This document shows, in pieces, positions 51,380 to 61,037 of a stretch of 64,000 nucleotides of DNA. A model generated the notes under the pieces. That model did not search any database and had not been told where the DNA came from. It was given only the letters and a program-made list of their open reading frames with translations. The stretch comes from Azolla caroliniana (Eukaryota > Polypodiophyta). The stretch is taken from NCBI GenBank assembly GCA_043228905.1, contig JBHGNT010000013.1, forward strand, positions 9,982,001-10,046,000, in the 5' to 3' direction. Each line of letters begins with the position of its first letter. The stretch's first letter is position 1. A program made the position numbers and the translations under genes.

Positions 51380-52560
51380 CTTTCGGACCGACTCCGCGTG
51401 CTCGTCTCACCACTCGAATTTTCGCCCCTTTTTCAGCAACCCGTATAGCGGCTCGGCAATGTGGGCGTAATGTGGGATCCATATGTGGTAGAATGCGCAT
51501 GCTCCCAAAAACCTTCGTACCTCCGTGACCGAGTTACAGTCGGGCTTCATTGAGGAGATGGCTTCCACCTTAGCCGGAGACGGTTTCCGGCCATACAGCC
51601 CGCATAGATGTCCGACGACCATGATCTTTGATTGCCCGAAGGCCGATTTCTCCCCGGAGAAGGTGAGCCTCGCGTCCTCTAGCCTCTGCAGCACCCTCTC
51701 GCAGTCATCAATGTGTGTCGCCACGAATTTCCGGCATCCGTCCGGTCCAACCGTTTCGTCCTTTTCCTCCACCGGACATCCCTTGATCGGGATGTCATCC
51801 AAGAATGGCATGGTGATGTCCGGGATACAATCCCTCAGCACCTTGTTCATTGCATTCACCATGTGGGCCACCGAGTTCGTCCCTCCTTGTGGCAGGGTGC
51901 ACATCTGCACTAGGCCGAGAGGAGTCCGCATCGTCGTAATGTCTCTGCTCTCTACGGCTAGTTGGAACTGATCGTACCCCGAGTACAGATCACCAACCGA
52001 GTAGATCGACCTTCCGGCGAACCGTTTCGTCCTTTTCCTCCACCGGACATCCCTTGATCGGGATGTCATCCAAGAATGGCATGGTGATATCCGGGATACA
52101 ATCCCTCAGCACCTTGTTCATTGCATTCACCATGTGGGCCACCGAGTTCGTCCCTCCTTGTGGCAGGGTGCACATCTGCACTAGGCCGAGAGGAGTCCGC
52201 ATCGTCGTAATGTCTCTGCTCTCTACGGCTAGTTGGAACTGATCGTACCCCGAGTACAGATCACCGACCGAGTAGATCGACCTTCCGGCGAAGGCCTCCG
52301 CGAACTCGTCTATCGTTGGTCCGATTCCTGCGTTCCGAATGGTCACTCTGTTGACCGGTTGCAGGTCTTGAATGAAGCGCAACGTCCCGTTCTTCTTCGG
52401 TACGGTAAACCACCGGTTCGAGTATGGGGCACTCGACGGTTCGAGGATGCCCATATCGACTTTCTGCCTCAATAGCTCCATCAGCTCCGGGATGTGAGCT
52501 CTCGATACCGAAATTGGCTTGAGATTTCATGGTACATGCGGTACCGTGAATATCACCATC
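51380..52560 (-). pseudogene. Gypsy-E reverse transcriptase with 271-bp duplication
   Basis: RT blocks SSAPYSNRWFTVPKKNG, RFIQDLQPVN, SVGDLYSGYDQFQLA and PFLDDIPIKG are readable. The unit 51750-52020 is repeated directly at 52021-52291 (271 bp), covering GYDQ through the FLDD active site. Because 271 is not a multiple of three, the frame breaks at the joint. Downstream of the active site (51407-51750) the thumb region continues to AEPLYGLLKKGRKFEW. Confidence 0.88.
51750..52291 (-). repeat. 271-bp tandem duplication in Gypsy-E RT
   Basis: ACCGTTTCGTCC starts at 51750 and again at 52021; both units end CCTTCCGGCGA. Copies are nearly identical, hence recent. The breakpoints differ from the 195-bp duplication in Gypsy-B. 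Confidence 0.9.
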
Positions 52561-53372
52561 GACTTCACGACTGTCGGGTCTACGCACCCAATCTCTTCCG
52601 GTGAGAATGCGAAGGCTTTCCCGAGCATTCTCCGAAACCGGTCTTCTTCCGCCGGCAGTAGGAACCCGCCCCCACCTATTTTGAGCTCCCGTAGCGTTCT
52701 GTAGGTGAAGGCGTATGCAGGCCAGATCTCGTAAACTGGGGTCCGACGCGACCCCCTCGATTCGCAACTCGCTGCCCTCCGGTAAGGGTGCCGCGACTGG
52801 CCTTACCTTCCGGTCCACAGTCTTGTACTTCGTGTTAACCCGGGCCGTCTGATCCGACTCGAGCCCTCGACTGAAGTCCGCGATGACTTCGTACATTTCT
52901 TCTGAACAAACCGGTATCGTCCGGTCCTCTTTAAGGCCCTCTCCGACCACCTCTCGCAGTATTCCCAAGGTATCGTCGAAGGAGACCGCCTCCACGGCTC
53001 CGTAGATTTCCTCACTGGGCCCGAGAACTCCGCACGCCCGAAGTCGCTCTTCCGCCCTTGTCTTTTCTCGGCCAACGACGCCGACTATCATACACCCTCC
53101 GTTTTCGGAGAAACAAAACTTCCTACTTATGGTACAAGGTTTCTTCGGTTTCACATCTATCGTACATATGTGGGGTTTTCTCAGAGTGTCCGGACTGTCG
53201 CGGCCCCACGCCTTGGCAGCCCTCTCTAAAAATCCTCTCGGTTCTCGCCACCGAGGGACTCGCGGTTTCGCTCGTGGTTCGGTCGCACCGTCAGGAACTG
53301 GACCGAATGACGCTCGTCCTGACTCTTGACCCTCGCGTAAGCCGACCCGTTGTCCAGCACCTTGGTCTCCAT
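52561..53372 (-). pseudogene. Gypsy-E linker between protease and RT
   Basis: Readable as KPCTISRKFCFSENGG, GPSEEIYGAVEAVSFDDTLG, KYKTVDRKVRPVAAPLPEGSE; frameshifts near 52700 and 53340. It corresponds to 19491-19835 of Gypsy-B. Confidence 0.6.
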
Positions 53373-54955
53373 TCACGCTGCCGTAATGTACGGTTCTCCC
53401 AGTATGACCGGGTGCGAGGACGTCTCCTGCACAAAGAAGTGTTGGTCTATTTCGATGTCGTCGATCTTGACTCGCACGTTTGGGCAGGCCCCGTGTAGTT
53501 CCTCGGTGGTGCGCATCGCCGCCCGTATCTTCCACCTGTGCTTAGTGTTGATCGGCCATTTCCCCTTCTTGTAGAAGTCCATGGACATCAGGTTTATTTC
53601 CGAACCGTGGTCCACCAGCGCCACCACCGGTTCCTGAACATCTCCGATCTTCACCGGGGTTTCCGTGGTCGCTCGGGCCAAGTGTGGCCTCGAGTAGTGG
53701 CTCTCCGCCCACTCGTCTTCCAGCGCCATGTCCTCTATGTGCACCGTTCGCACCTCCACCGGCCTTCCCGGTTCTGCCTCCGTTGACAGCCTCTTCCGCT
53801 TCACCACGTCCACGATGGAGTCGTGGAACTCCTTCTTGGCGATCCCTAGCACCTCCCGCAACGACAGTTCCACCTTGTTGTCAAGGATTCGTTCTTCCAG
53901 GACCTTTCGTAGGTCCGTGGTCCTTTCGATCTCCGTGCCAAAACGGTACCCGCCCTTTTTGTGGTTATCCCGGGCACTGGACTCACCGGCCTCGTTCTGT
54001 TTCGGCCCGAATCGGGTTTCGTATCTCTGTGAAGATCCGGCCCCTCCGGGTTTACCTACCCGTTTGTCTTCAACCAGAGCCTCGTAGTTCTGGCAAGCCG
54101 CTTCGATGAAACCCGTCTTTTCTTCAACCGGGTCACTCCACCCGGTTACCTCCTGGACCCGCTTCTCCGCGCGGTCCGCCTCGTCTCTCTTTAGTCGGGC
54201 ACCGGCGAGGCCTTCCAGCACCGTCGGCCAGAACTCGGCTTTGCTCTCCTTCCGGGCCTCGCTGCCTCCGACCCGAATACCGGTTGACGCTGAGTAGTGG
54301 ACGGTCTCCGCGTGCCGGGCTGCCGCCTCTTCCATCAGCCTTTTCATTCCTCCTCGCCCGTCGTTTCGGTTTAGGGCCCTCCGGGTATTGCTGGCGTGCA
54401 CCCGACCTTCCCACAGGTACACTACCCGGCTTCTCAAAGCCTCCATAAAGTCCCCGCAGTCTTTACGGATGTGGCCGACCTCGTCGCACCACATGCACCT
54501 ACTTCCCGCCGGAGGCCGTCGGTCACAAGCCTGATCGCCGCCTTCTCTCCTTGCCTGGGCGATCTGGAGATCCTTTACCGCTCGTGTCAACTCCTCCAAA
54601 GTTGTTCCCCCAGACGAGCCTCTGACCACGTCGGTCGAAGCCGAACCGGTTTCGAGCCACTCCCGGGTCTCTTCCCTTCGCGCATGCGGTATCGGTTCGA
54701 GCTTCCTTGCTGCGACAGGTCCCGCCCCGGTCGCCTCTGTATCAGCCCACTCCCACCGTTTGTCAAAACGGCCGCAGACTCTTTTTACCGCGGCCCAGTC
54801 GGCCGTCAGCCCGTCTTCGGTTTCCAGTAAGGAGCCAACTTGCCCCTGATCCTGTGCGTCAACCGATTTGACAAACAGCAAGACACGACTTGTGTCCAGA
54901 ACGGTCCGATCGAGCGCCGAAAGGCGCGCAAAGCGTTCCTCAAACTCCCGGAGGA
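53373..54955 (-). pseudogene. Gypsy-E Gag C-terminal part and protease
   Basis: A long open segment (over 500 codons): LREFEERFARLSALDRTVLD, ADWAAVKRVCGRFDKRWEW, zinc knuckle CMWCDEVGHIRKDC (near 54490), a Lys/Glu-rich region, VRTVHIEDMALEDEW, then the protease VALVDHGSEINLMSMDFY (near 53600) and FFVQETSSHPVILGEPYITAA at the end. The active-site variant DHGS is shared with Gypsy-B. It is severed from the Gag start by the solo LTR. Confidence 0.88.
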
Positions 54956-54960
54956 GTACC

Positions 54961-55712
54961 TGACCGGAACTCAACGCTCCTTATGTCCAAGGCTCGACCA
55001 CAACCGAGATTCTTTTCATACACAGAAAACGGGAAACAAATGCACGCGACACAAAGGAGAGAAAAAGGGTAGACAAGATGTTTACGTGGAAAACCCAAAC
55101 TAAGGGAAAAACCACGGCAACCCACAGGCTGCAAACTATCACTATATTGGAATGTACAAACAGTGAGTTCACGGAGGCAACGACCTCGTGCTCACGATCT
55201 TCACCACAAGCGGCGGTTACAACAGAGGCAACGACCTCGTTCTCTCTCTCTCCAACCTGTACACTGTTACACGCTCTCTCTTCTTGCACCAACCAGAAAA
55301 AGACAACAACAACAACAGTTATAAGTTTGCCCTAAGTCATATTTATACTAATATGACTTTTCGGCTATTTACAAATATAGCCACGATGGGCTCTCAGAAA
55401 CATATTTACGAATATGTCTCTTCCTCTGGTTCTCACCGGGTCTGCACCATCCGGCTCTCCGTAGCTGGGTACTCCTCATCCGGTTCACACCGGGTCTGCA
55501 CCATCCGGATCTCCGTAGTCGGGTACTCCTCATCCGGTTGACACCGGGTCTGCACCATCCGGCTCTCCCTAGCCGGGTACTCCTCATCCGGTTTCGCACC
55601 GGGTCTGCACCATCCGGCTCTCCGTAGCCAGGTACTCCTCATCCAGTTTCGGCCGAGGCCGATACAGCACTGTTCTTCTCCCTTCCCATCCAGAGGGACC
55701 TGTCTCCCAACA
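54961..55712 (-). repeat. Solo LTR of Copia-F family inside Gypsy-E gag
   Basis: On minus it starts TGTTGGGAGACAGG at 55712 and ends TTCCGGTCA at 54961. The flanking copies are GTACC (54956-54960) and GTACT (55713-55717). Its ends and the AAATATGTTT...TATTTGTAAATAGCC region match the Copia-F LTR (58122-58658). There is no internal sequence, so it is a solo LTR left by LTR-LTR recombination. Confidence 0.8.
55436..55650 (-). repeat. Four-copy 54-bp tandem repeat in the solo LTR
   Basis: TCTGCACCATCCGG recurs at 55441, 55495, 55549 and 55604, each unit containing GGTACTCCTCATCCGG. It is in the U3 part of the LTR and absent from the Copia-F LTR, which has one diverged version. Confidence 0.85.
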
Positions 55713-55717
55713 GTACT

Positions 55718-56109
55718 GACGCATTTCTTCCTTTGTTGGGGGACTCCACCCACTCCATGAAGCTCCGCTTCGAAAGTCGAAGCGCGTCATCCAGCCCATA
55801 TTTCTCCAGGAGCCGTCCTTCGAACTACTCCCAGGTCCGGCTCTCCGCCCGGACCTCGAGCACCTCCGCATGGATGCCCGGCATCGCCACTCGAGGGAAT
55901 CCGGCAAGACGCCTCTCTTCCGGAATATCCCTCATCAACATCTCTGCCCGGTAGGACGCCAAATAACTCATGGCATCCTTTCCACTGAACCGGCCGATCG
56001 TACCGACGATCGCCTCAATAGCCCTGTCAAGGGCGCCGGTGCCCTCGTGCCCGCTCACTATCCGGTCCACGGCCGAAGCCATGGCCTCTGCAAGATCCGA
56101 ACCCCTCAT
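55718..56109 (-). pseudogene. Gypsy-E Gag N-terminal part
   Basis: The ATG at 56109 (22 bases past the PBS) reads MRGSDLAEAMASAVDRIVSG, YLASYRAEMLMRDIPEERR, a TAG near 55826, then EKYGLDDALRLSKRSFMEWVE. It continues at 54955 across the solo LTR. Confidence 0.85.
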
Positions 56110-56131
56110 CTTCTGCTCCTCTGCCGCATGT

Positions 56132-56149
56132 TTCGCGTCGGGTTCACCA
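56132..56149 (-). other. Primer binding site of Gypsy-E, tRNA-Trp type
   Basis: Minus TGGTGAACCCGACGCGAA, one mismatch from the Element 1 and Gypsy-B sites; four bases from the LTR. Confidence 0.8.
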
Positions 56150-56153
56150 AATA

Positions 56154-56802
56154 TGTCGCGTTACTACGCGCGTGCGTGGAGAAACGAGCCGGGACCACCG
56201 GGGTCTTGGACCGAAGAGCAGGTGATAGAAGGGGAATGAGAAAGAGAGAGACGCCCTATCACGTATGAGTAAGAAACACAGGGGCACGGCCCGTCAACAC
56301 AGATGACGCGAAGGGACACAGAGATAGGGAGACACAAGTGTTTGTATATTAACGAGTAACAGAATACACAACAAAGCACGCGAGCGGTTACAACCGAACA
56401 GGCCGGCGAACAGATGCTTATGCATGTTCGTCTGCGCACGAAAGGAGAAAAGGGTGGAGGTGCTGCCGGAAGCACACGGGCGTTCCTCGAAGCAGCGCGA
56501 GCCTCCCGAAAACCTGCAGAGAAGAGCGATGGAGAACGAACAGAGGAGAAGCGTTCGGTTCCGGTCCGACAGCACTTCGTCCTCCTTAATGCGTGATCCC
56601 TTCTCCCTGCGTCTCCCTCTCCTTAATAGCGTCAAGAAGGGAGCCGTCTCCCTCATTTACTTCCTACCTACCGAATCTAACTACCCAGGATATCTCTATG
56701 TACCTAATTCTCTATTATATACATTAAGAGCGCGCACACGTGAAGGGCCGGTTCATGTGCGCAATTCACCAATTGTGCCAAGGGACGGTTTTCTTCACGA
56801 CA
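56154..56802 (-). repeat. Gypsy-E 5' LTR (right copy)
   Basis: Direct repeat of 48747-49398; ends TTCACGACA, followed by target copy ACGT. Confidence 0.92.
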
Positions 56803-56806
56803 ACGT

Positions 56807-57324
56807 TTTTCACCTCCGGAATGAGGTTATCTTCGGCAAGTCTCCTCATCCCCTTCTGGCTCATGTGACACAACCTCTTGAAGCTCACCGGCAGTGTCAG
56901 ATGTTATGTTCACTTCCTCCTGGCATATCCAGGCATGCATCAGGTATAGTGTGTTGATCTTCCGAGCTCGGGCCACGATCAGGCTTCCCTTGCAGAATTT
57001 CATGGTGTCGTTCCAGATGCTACCGGTGTAGCCTTCATCGTCCAGTCGGCTGGCTGATATAAGATTCAATCCAACTTCCGAAACGTGGCGCACTTCTCTC
57101 AATAGTAGTTTGCACCCAGTTGATGTTGTCAAACATACATCTCCTATGCTGATGATTCGGCATGCTCCTTCATTCCCCATCCTTACACAACCATGATCTC
57201 CGGCTCTATATGATAAGAAGCACTTCTGGTCTGGGGTCAGATGGAACGACGCTCCACCCACTGGTTTCATCGTTGACAAGGTGTAGCTCACTCTCCTTAG
57301 TGATGAGCAACAATTCTTCTTCAC
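56807..57324 (-). pseudogene. Copia-F protease end and pre-integrase region
   Basis: Reads GGASFHLTPDQKCF (protease; the usual DSGAS is changed), CRIISIGDVCLTTSTGCKLLLREVRHVSEVGLNLISASRLDDEG, SLIVARARKINTLYLM. The next residues of the pre-integrase domain resume at 48742 beyond Gypsy-E. Confidence 0.8.
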
Positions 57325-58075
57325 TTGTCATGATTGCCGATGTTCCGCTTCTTTCCGAAATCTTCTTCGGTTTGGAGGCGTCGGCTCCCCCTTGACTTCG
57401 ACCTCATCCCCGACTTTTCCCGGTTCTAGGGACTTCTATTCCGGCCTCTTCCCCGATTTGTGTCATCTTCCGTAACTAAGGCCTTCAGGTCGGTTCCGGA
57501 CTCTCAGCCCTTTCGGCGAGCTTCCTCATTCAGCAATCTCGATTTTACTCTTGTTAGGGATAAGTTCTTCCCTTCCGGTCCAGTGTTGCCCAACGTGACA
57601 ACCAATGTCTCCCAGTTATCCAGAAGGGATCTGAGCAACAACAATGCCAGTACCTCGTCGGCTAATGGTACTTCGAGCAAGGTAGTCTTGTTTATTAGCC
57701 CCTGGAAAGCAGTCATATGCTTTGCCATACTGGCACCATCCTTATACCTGAGCCTCACTATTTTCCGGAATACTGAAACTCGATTCATAGCATTCTTGTT
57801 CTCTAACATAATGTCAATCTTCTCCCAGAGGACTCAGCCTTGTTCTCTTCGTTAAAGTAATTGTACATGCTCATGTTGATGAAGCATCTTATGTATGTCG
57901 TCGTCTTCATATGCATTACTTCCCAGGTTGCGACATCAATCTTGTCCAGTCTTTTATCTCCAAACTGTACTGACAACCAAAGATCTTTGACCACTAGCAT
58001 GCCCCTCATCTTCGACTTCCACACTGAGTAGTTGGAGCTAGTGAGATTGAACATGCCTCCGAATGAATCTTCCAT
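57325..58075 (-). pseudogene. Copia-F Gag
   Basis: Starts MEDSFGGMFNLTSSNYSVWKSKM near 58075, 32 bases past the PBS, with KDLWLSVQFG. After a break near 57805 it continues VRLRYKDGASMAKHMTAFQGLINK and VLALLLLRSLLDNWETLVVTLGN, a UBN2-type copia Gag. The zinc knuckle and protease start (57325-57500) are degraded. Confidence 0.8.
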
Positions 58076-58121
58076 TTCACTTTGTTTTGTTTGAAGTTTA
58101 CAACCTCACTCTGATACCAAA

Positions 58122-58382
58122 TTTAGAGGAATCGGTCTCAGCCACAACCAAGATCCAAACTCACTATGGAAGAAACAGAACAGAAATAGAGATTGATAGA
58201 CTTACACAGGAACGAGACAACACTGTATGTTAATGTGGAAACCTCGAGAGGCAAAACCATGGGAGTTCATAGACTCCGAAAATAGGATCACCCTAGGGGA
58301 GAGGAAGGGTACAATAGGAGACTCGGAGACAATGACCTCGAGCTCTATATCTTCGCCAACCAACGTTTACAACTAATACACC

Positions 58383-58443
<61 letters not shown>

Positions 58444-58658
58444 AACAACTAACAACTAACTAATTATGGCCACTACAATATGTTTTTCCCTAGTTATATT
58501 TACACTTATATAACAATAGGGCTATTTACAAATATGGCCTCAACATGCACATCCGAACATATTTACTAATGTGTCCCTACTTCTAGTTCACACCGAATCT
58601 GATCCATATACCTTCCAGATCTCGTCTGATCCCATCCGGAGGGACCAGTTCCCCAACA
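58122..58658 (-). repeat. Copia-F 5' LTR
   Basis: On minus it begins TGTTGGGGAACTGG at 58658 and runs to about 58122, just before TTTGGTATCAGAGT (primer site 58119-58108). Contains a CT run on plus (58390-58440) and the TATTTGTAAATAGCC block shared with the solo LTR. The outer end is certain; the inner end is approximate because it lacks CA. Confidence 0.7.
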
Positions 58659-61037
58659 GATCCATGGATACTATTCCACATAATTCGGCATATTATCACA
58701 TAGTAGTCAACCAAGACACATCATGTGTCAAGAAGGACTTGTTTAATGGTACCATTTACTATAACCCGTGGGCGTATATACTAGCTTGGACCTCGTTTAT
58801 TGTAAACTTTTAACCAACCCAAGAAAGTAATGTACGTTTGCAACTAACACATGAATAATTACATTTATCGCCAACTACCTACAATGATGTTGTTTCAATG
58901 ATTAGAAAATGACCACCTCCATCAACGGATTTTCTACAGATACCCAAGTAATTTTTTGAATCAACCAAAGCTACCAAAATCACATGAATTTGAGCAACCA
59001 CATCTACTATTTCTACATTCTTCTTAGATTCAAATGCATAACTCTCAATATCGAATTGCTAAATCTATCATATTTCTCTCATTTACACATTGTGACCATG
59101 TTAGATTCAGGTGGGCCAACCCTAAACTAGATGATCGAAACATATCTTGCAGAAGAATTGGATTTCAGATTTGAATCGAAATTCGAATCAAAGGAAACTT
59201 TGTCAAATTCAAGAACTTCAATTGAATCTAAGTATGCCCAAGGGTTCGAGGTTATCGAGACCAAGTATTATATCATATGAATACAAATACATTGAGAAAG
59301 TAGAGGAGAGAGACTAACTACTTGAAATACAATTTACTACCAAATAGAAATTAACGTACATTGAGTTTGATAGTAGTGGTACTATAGAAGAATGGACCAC
59401 CCCCTACTTGCATAGATGAGTTGGAAGTTGAATGCAACAACTATCAACGAAAGTTATATCTCATAATATATGCATCCCATCTACTACTATAACAAGTGCA
59501 ATCAAATTGACCCTAAAAGTGTGCAAAAAGATACTCTCTAGCATGATCAATATTGCATATCATTTAGTATATTGATCCTTGGTTGTTTGTGAACTGAACA
59601 CTCGCAATCAAATTTTAGGTCAATGCTTGTGATCATTGCAAATACATCAACCATCACAACTCCCACAAGAGAAATAGTCTTCACACTTTCTCATGATTCC
59701 TCCCATAAAGACTAAAGTGTCATTTAACATTATACATAAGCTAAGCAAAAAGATCAAGGCTTAACCAATAAAGACATATTTTGTCAAGCTTATAGATCTA
59801 GTCATCTAGTTTATCCTTTATTGTTTCAAATTTAGGTCAATGTTTGTGATCATGCAAATGCATTGATCATCACAAATCCCACAACAAGAGAAATTGTCTT
59901 TACACTTTCTTACAATTCATCCAATTAAGACTAATGTGTTAAACATTACACATAGTCTAAGCAAAAAAATTAAGGTTGAACCAATGAAGACATTTTCTCA
60001 AGCTTATAGATCTAGTCATCTAGGGATGACTTCTTATATTTTCCCATTGCTTTCCTCAAGTGTTCCTGACATTTCTCTTTATTTTATCTTCATTCCCACA
60101 TTTACCACAACATATATGTGATTCTTAATTTAAATCTAGCTCCCCATAGAGTTGATTCTCACTTGGTATGCTCCTAATTTCAATGGACGGTCAGATCCAT
60201 AAGTTCTGAATATCTTAGTGAACAAAGAATATTAAATATGTGAACCACTATTTAGTAAACGTTATACTCATTATCAAGCAAGCATTAATCAAATTTAGGC
60301 ATTAGTACGGTGCAAAGAAAATAATACTGGAAGAAAAGAACAATAGTTCCAATTCATTGTTAAATAATAGAGAACTTGGAACAATATAAATAGATTGAAG
60401 AGAAGGCAAGTTATTTTCATTTGTGTAAACTATCTTCAATTTGGTTGGGCCTAAATTTAGTATATCTAGGTGTCATAACACCTGCACAGTACAATAAACA
60501 AAAATCGAAATTATATGGCCCACAATAAAATCCTTTTGTTTCAAGCATTACATTAGGGTTCCTGAAAATGACAGCATTTTCAAATAAAGAAAAATCCAGT
60601 TTAAAAAGCAGAGGACAAGACCAAGAATTGAAAGCTAATATGTAGAGCCAACTTAGTGAAATAGTGATACATAGTAACTTAGAGAACCAGATCTAACTAA
60701 CATCTTTAAAGAAGCATCTTAGCACACATTAATGTTAAGTAATGCTTTTACAATTGAACAAATTCATCTAGTGAAAATGGCATCACCTGCTAAATGTTTC
60801 AAGTTATTTGCAACTTCTTATGATGTGCCATCTGCTGCCTCATACAATGGCTTCTAAGGCATGAAAAACAAATCCAGAAAATTTTACATCCGCCTAGAGA
60901 AACCTATTGAATTTGACAACCTTCTAGAAAATATAGCATATCATCAAGCTGACTCGGGATTCCGCTTATTTCAGTGTGAGAATAATCATTAAAGATCATA
61001 TCCTGAAGGATTCCAAGGAGTTCTCAAAAAATTCAAA
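58659..61037. other. Intergenic DNA 3' of COG4
   Basis: AT-rich, no supported gene. Apart from one direct repeat (59598-60024) nothing recognisable is seen. The part nearest 61037 is expected to hold the COG4 3' UTR and poly(A) signals. Confidence 0.6.
59598..60024. repeat. Diverged direct repeat of about 200 bp
   Basis: 59598-59800 and 59822-60024 share TTTAGGTCAATG(C/T)TTGTGATCAT at the start and TCAAGCTTATAGATCTAGTCATCTAG at the end, with about 80-85% identity by eye. Origin unknown. Confidence 0.7.

Larger units (their letters stand above)
48747..56802 (-). mobile_element. Gypsy-E: relative of Gypsy-B inside Copia-F
   Basis: LTRs 48747-49398 and 56154-56802 differ at few positions. The target duplication ACGT is at 48743-48746 and 56803-56806. 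On minus: PBS (56149-56132), gag, protease, RT with an internal duplication, RNase H, integrase, PPT (49413-49399). A solo LTR of the Copia-F family interrupts gag at 54961-55712. It is younger than Gypsy-B by LTR similarity but still frameshifted. Confidence 0.92.
46735..58658 (-). mobile_element. Copia-F: old Ty1/copia element interrupted by Gypsy-E
   Basis: The 5' LTR is on the right (about 58122-58658), with a tRNA-Met primer site (58108-58119 on minus). Then gag (58075-57504), protease/pre-integrase (57324-56807), Gypsy-E (48747-56802), integrase (48742-47850) and RT (47505-46735). The 3' end including RNase H and LTR is missing; element G begins there. Many stops. Confidence 0.85.

Noticed and set aside
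52261-53535. The 424-codon minus frame as a single intact protein.
   Set aside because: Only its middle part agrees with Gypsy-B; both ends are read in the wrong frame across frameshifts, so it was annotated as a decayed linker.
55436-55650. Regular 54-bp repeats that could suggest a CRISPR-like or repeat-protein array.
   Set aside because: Units are directly abutting without variable spacers and lie inside a plant solo LTR. Open frames through them exist in several frames at once, as expected for a short tandem repeat.
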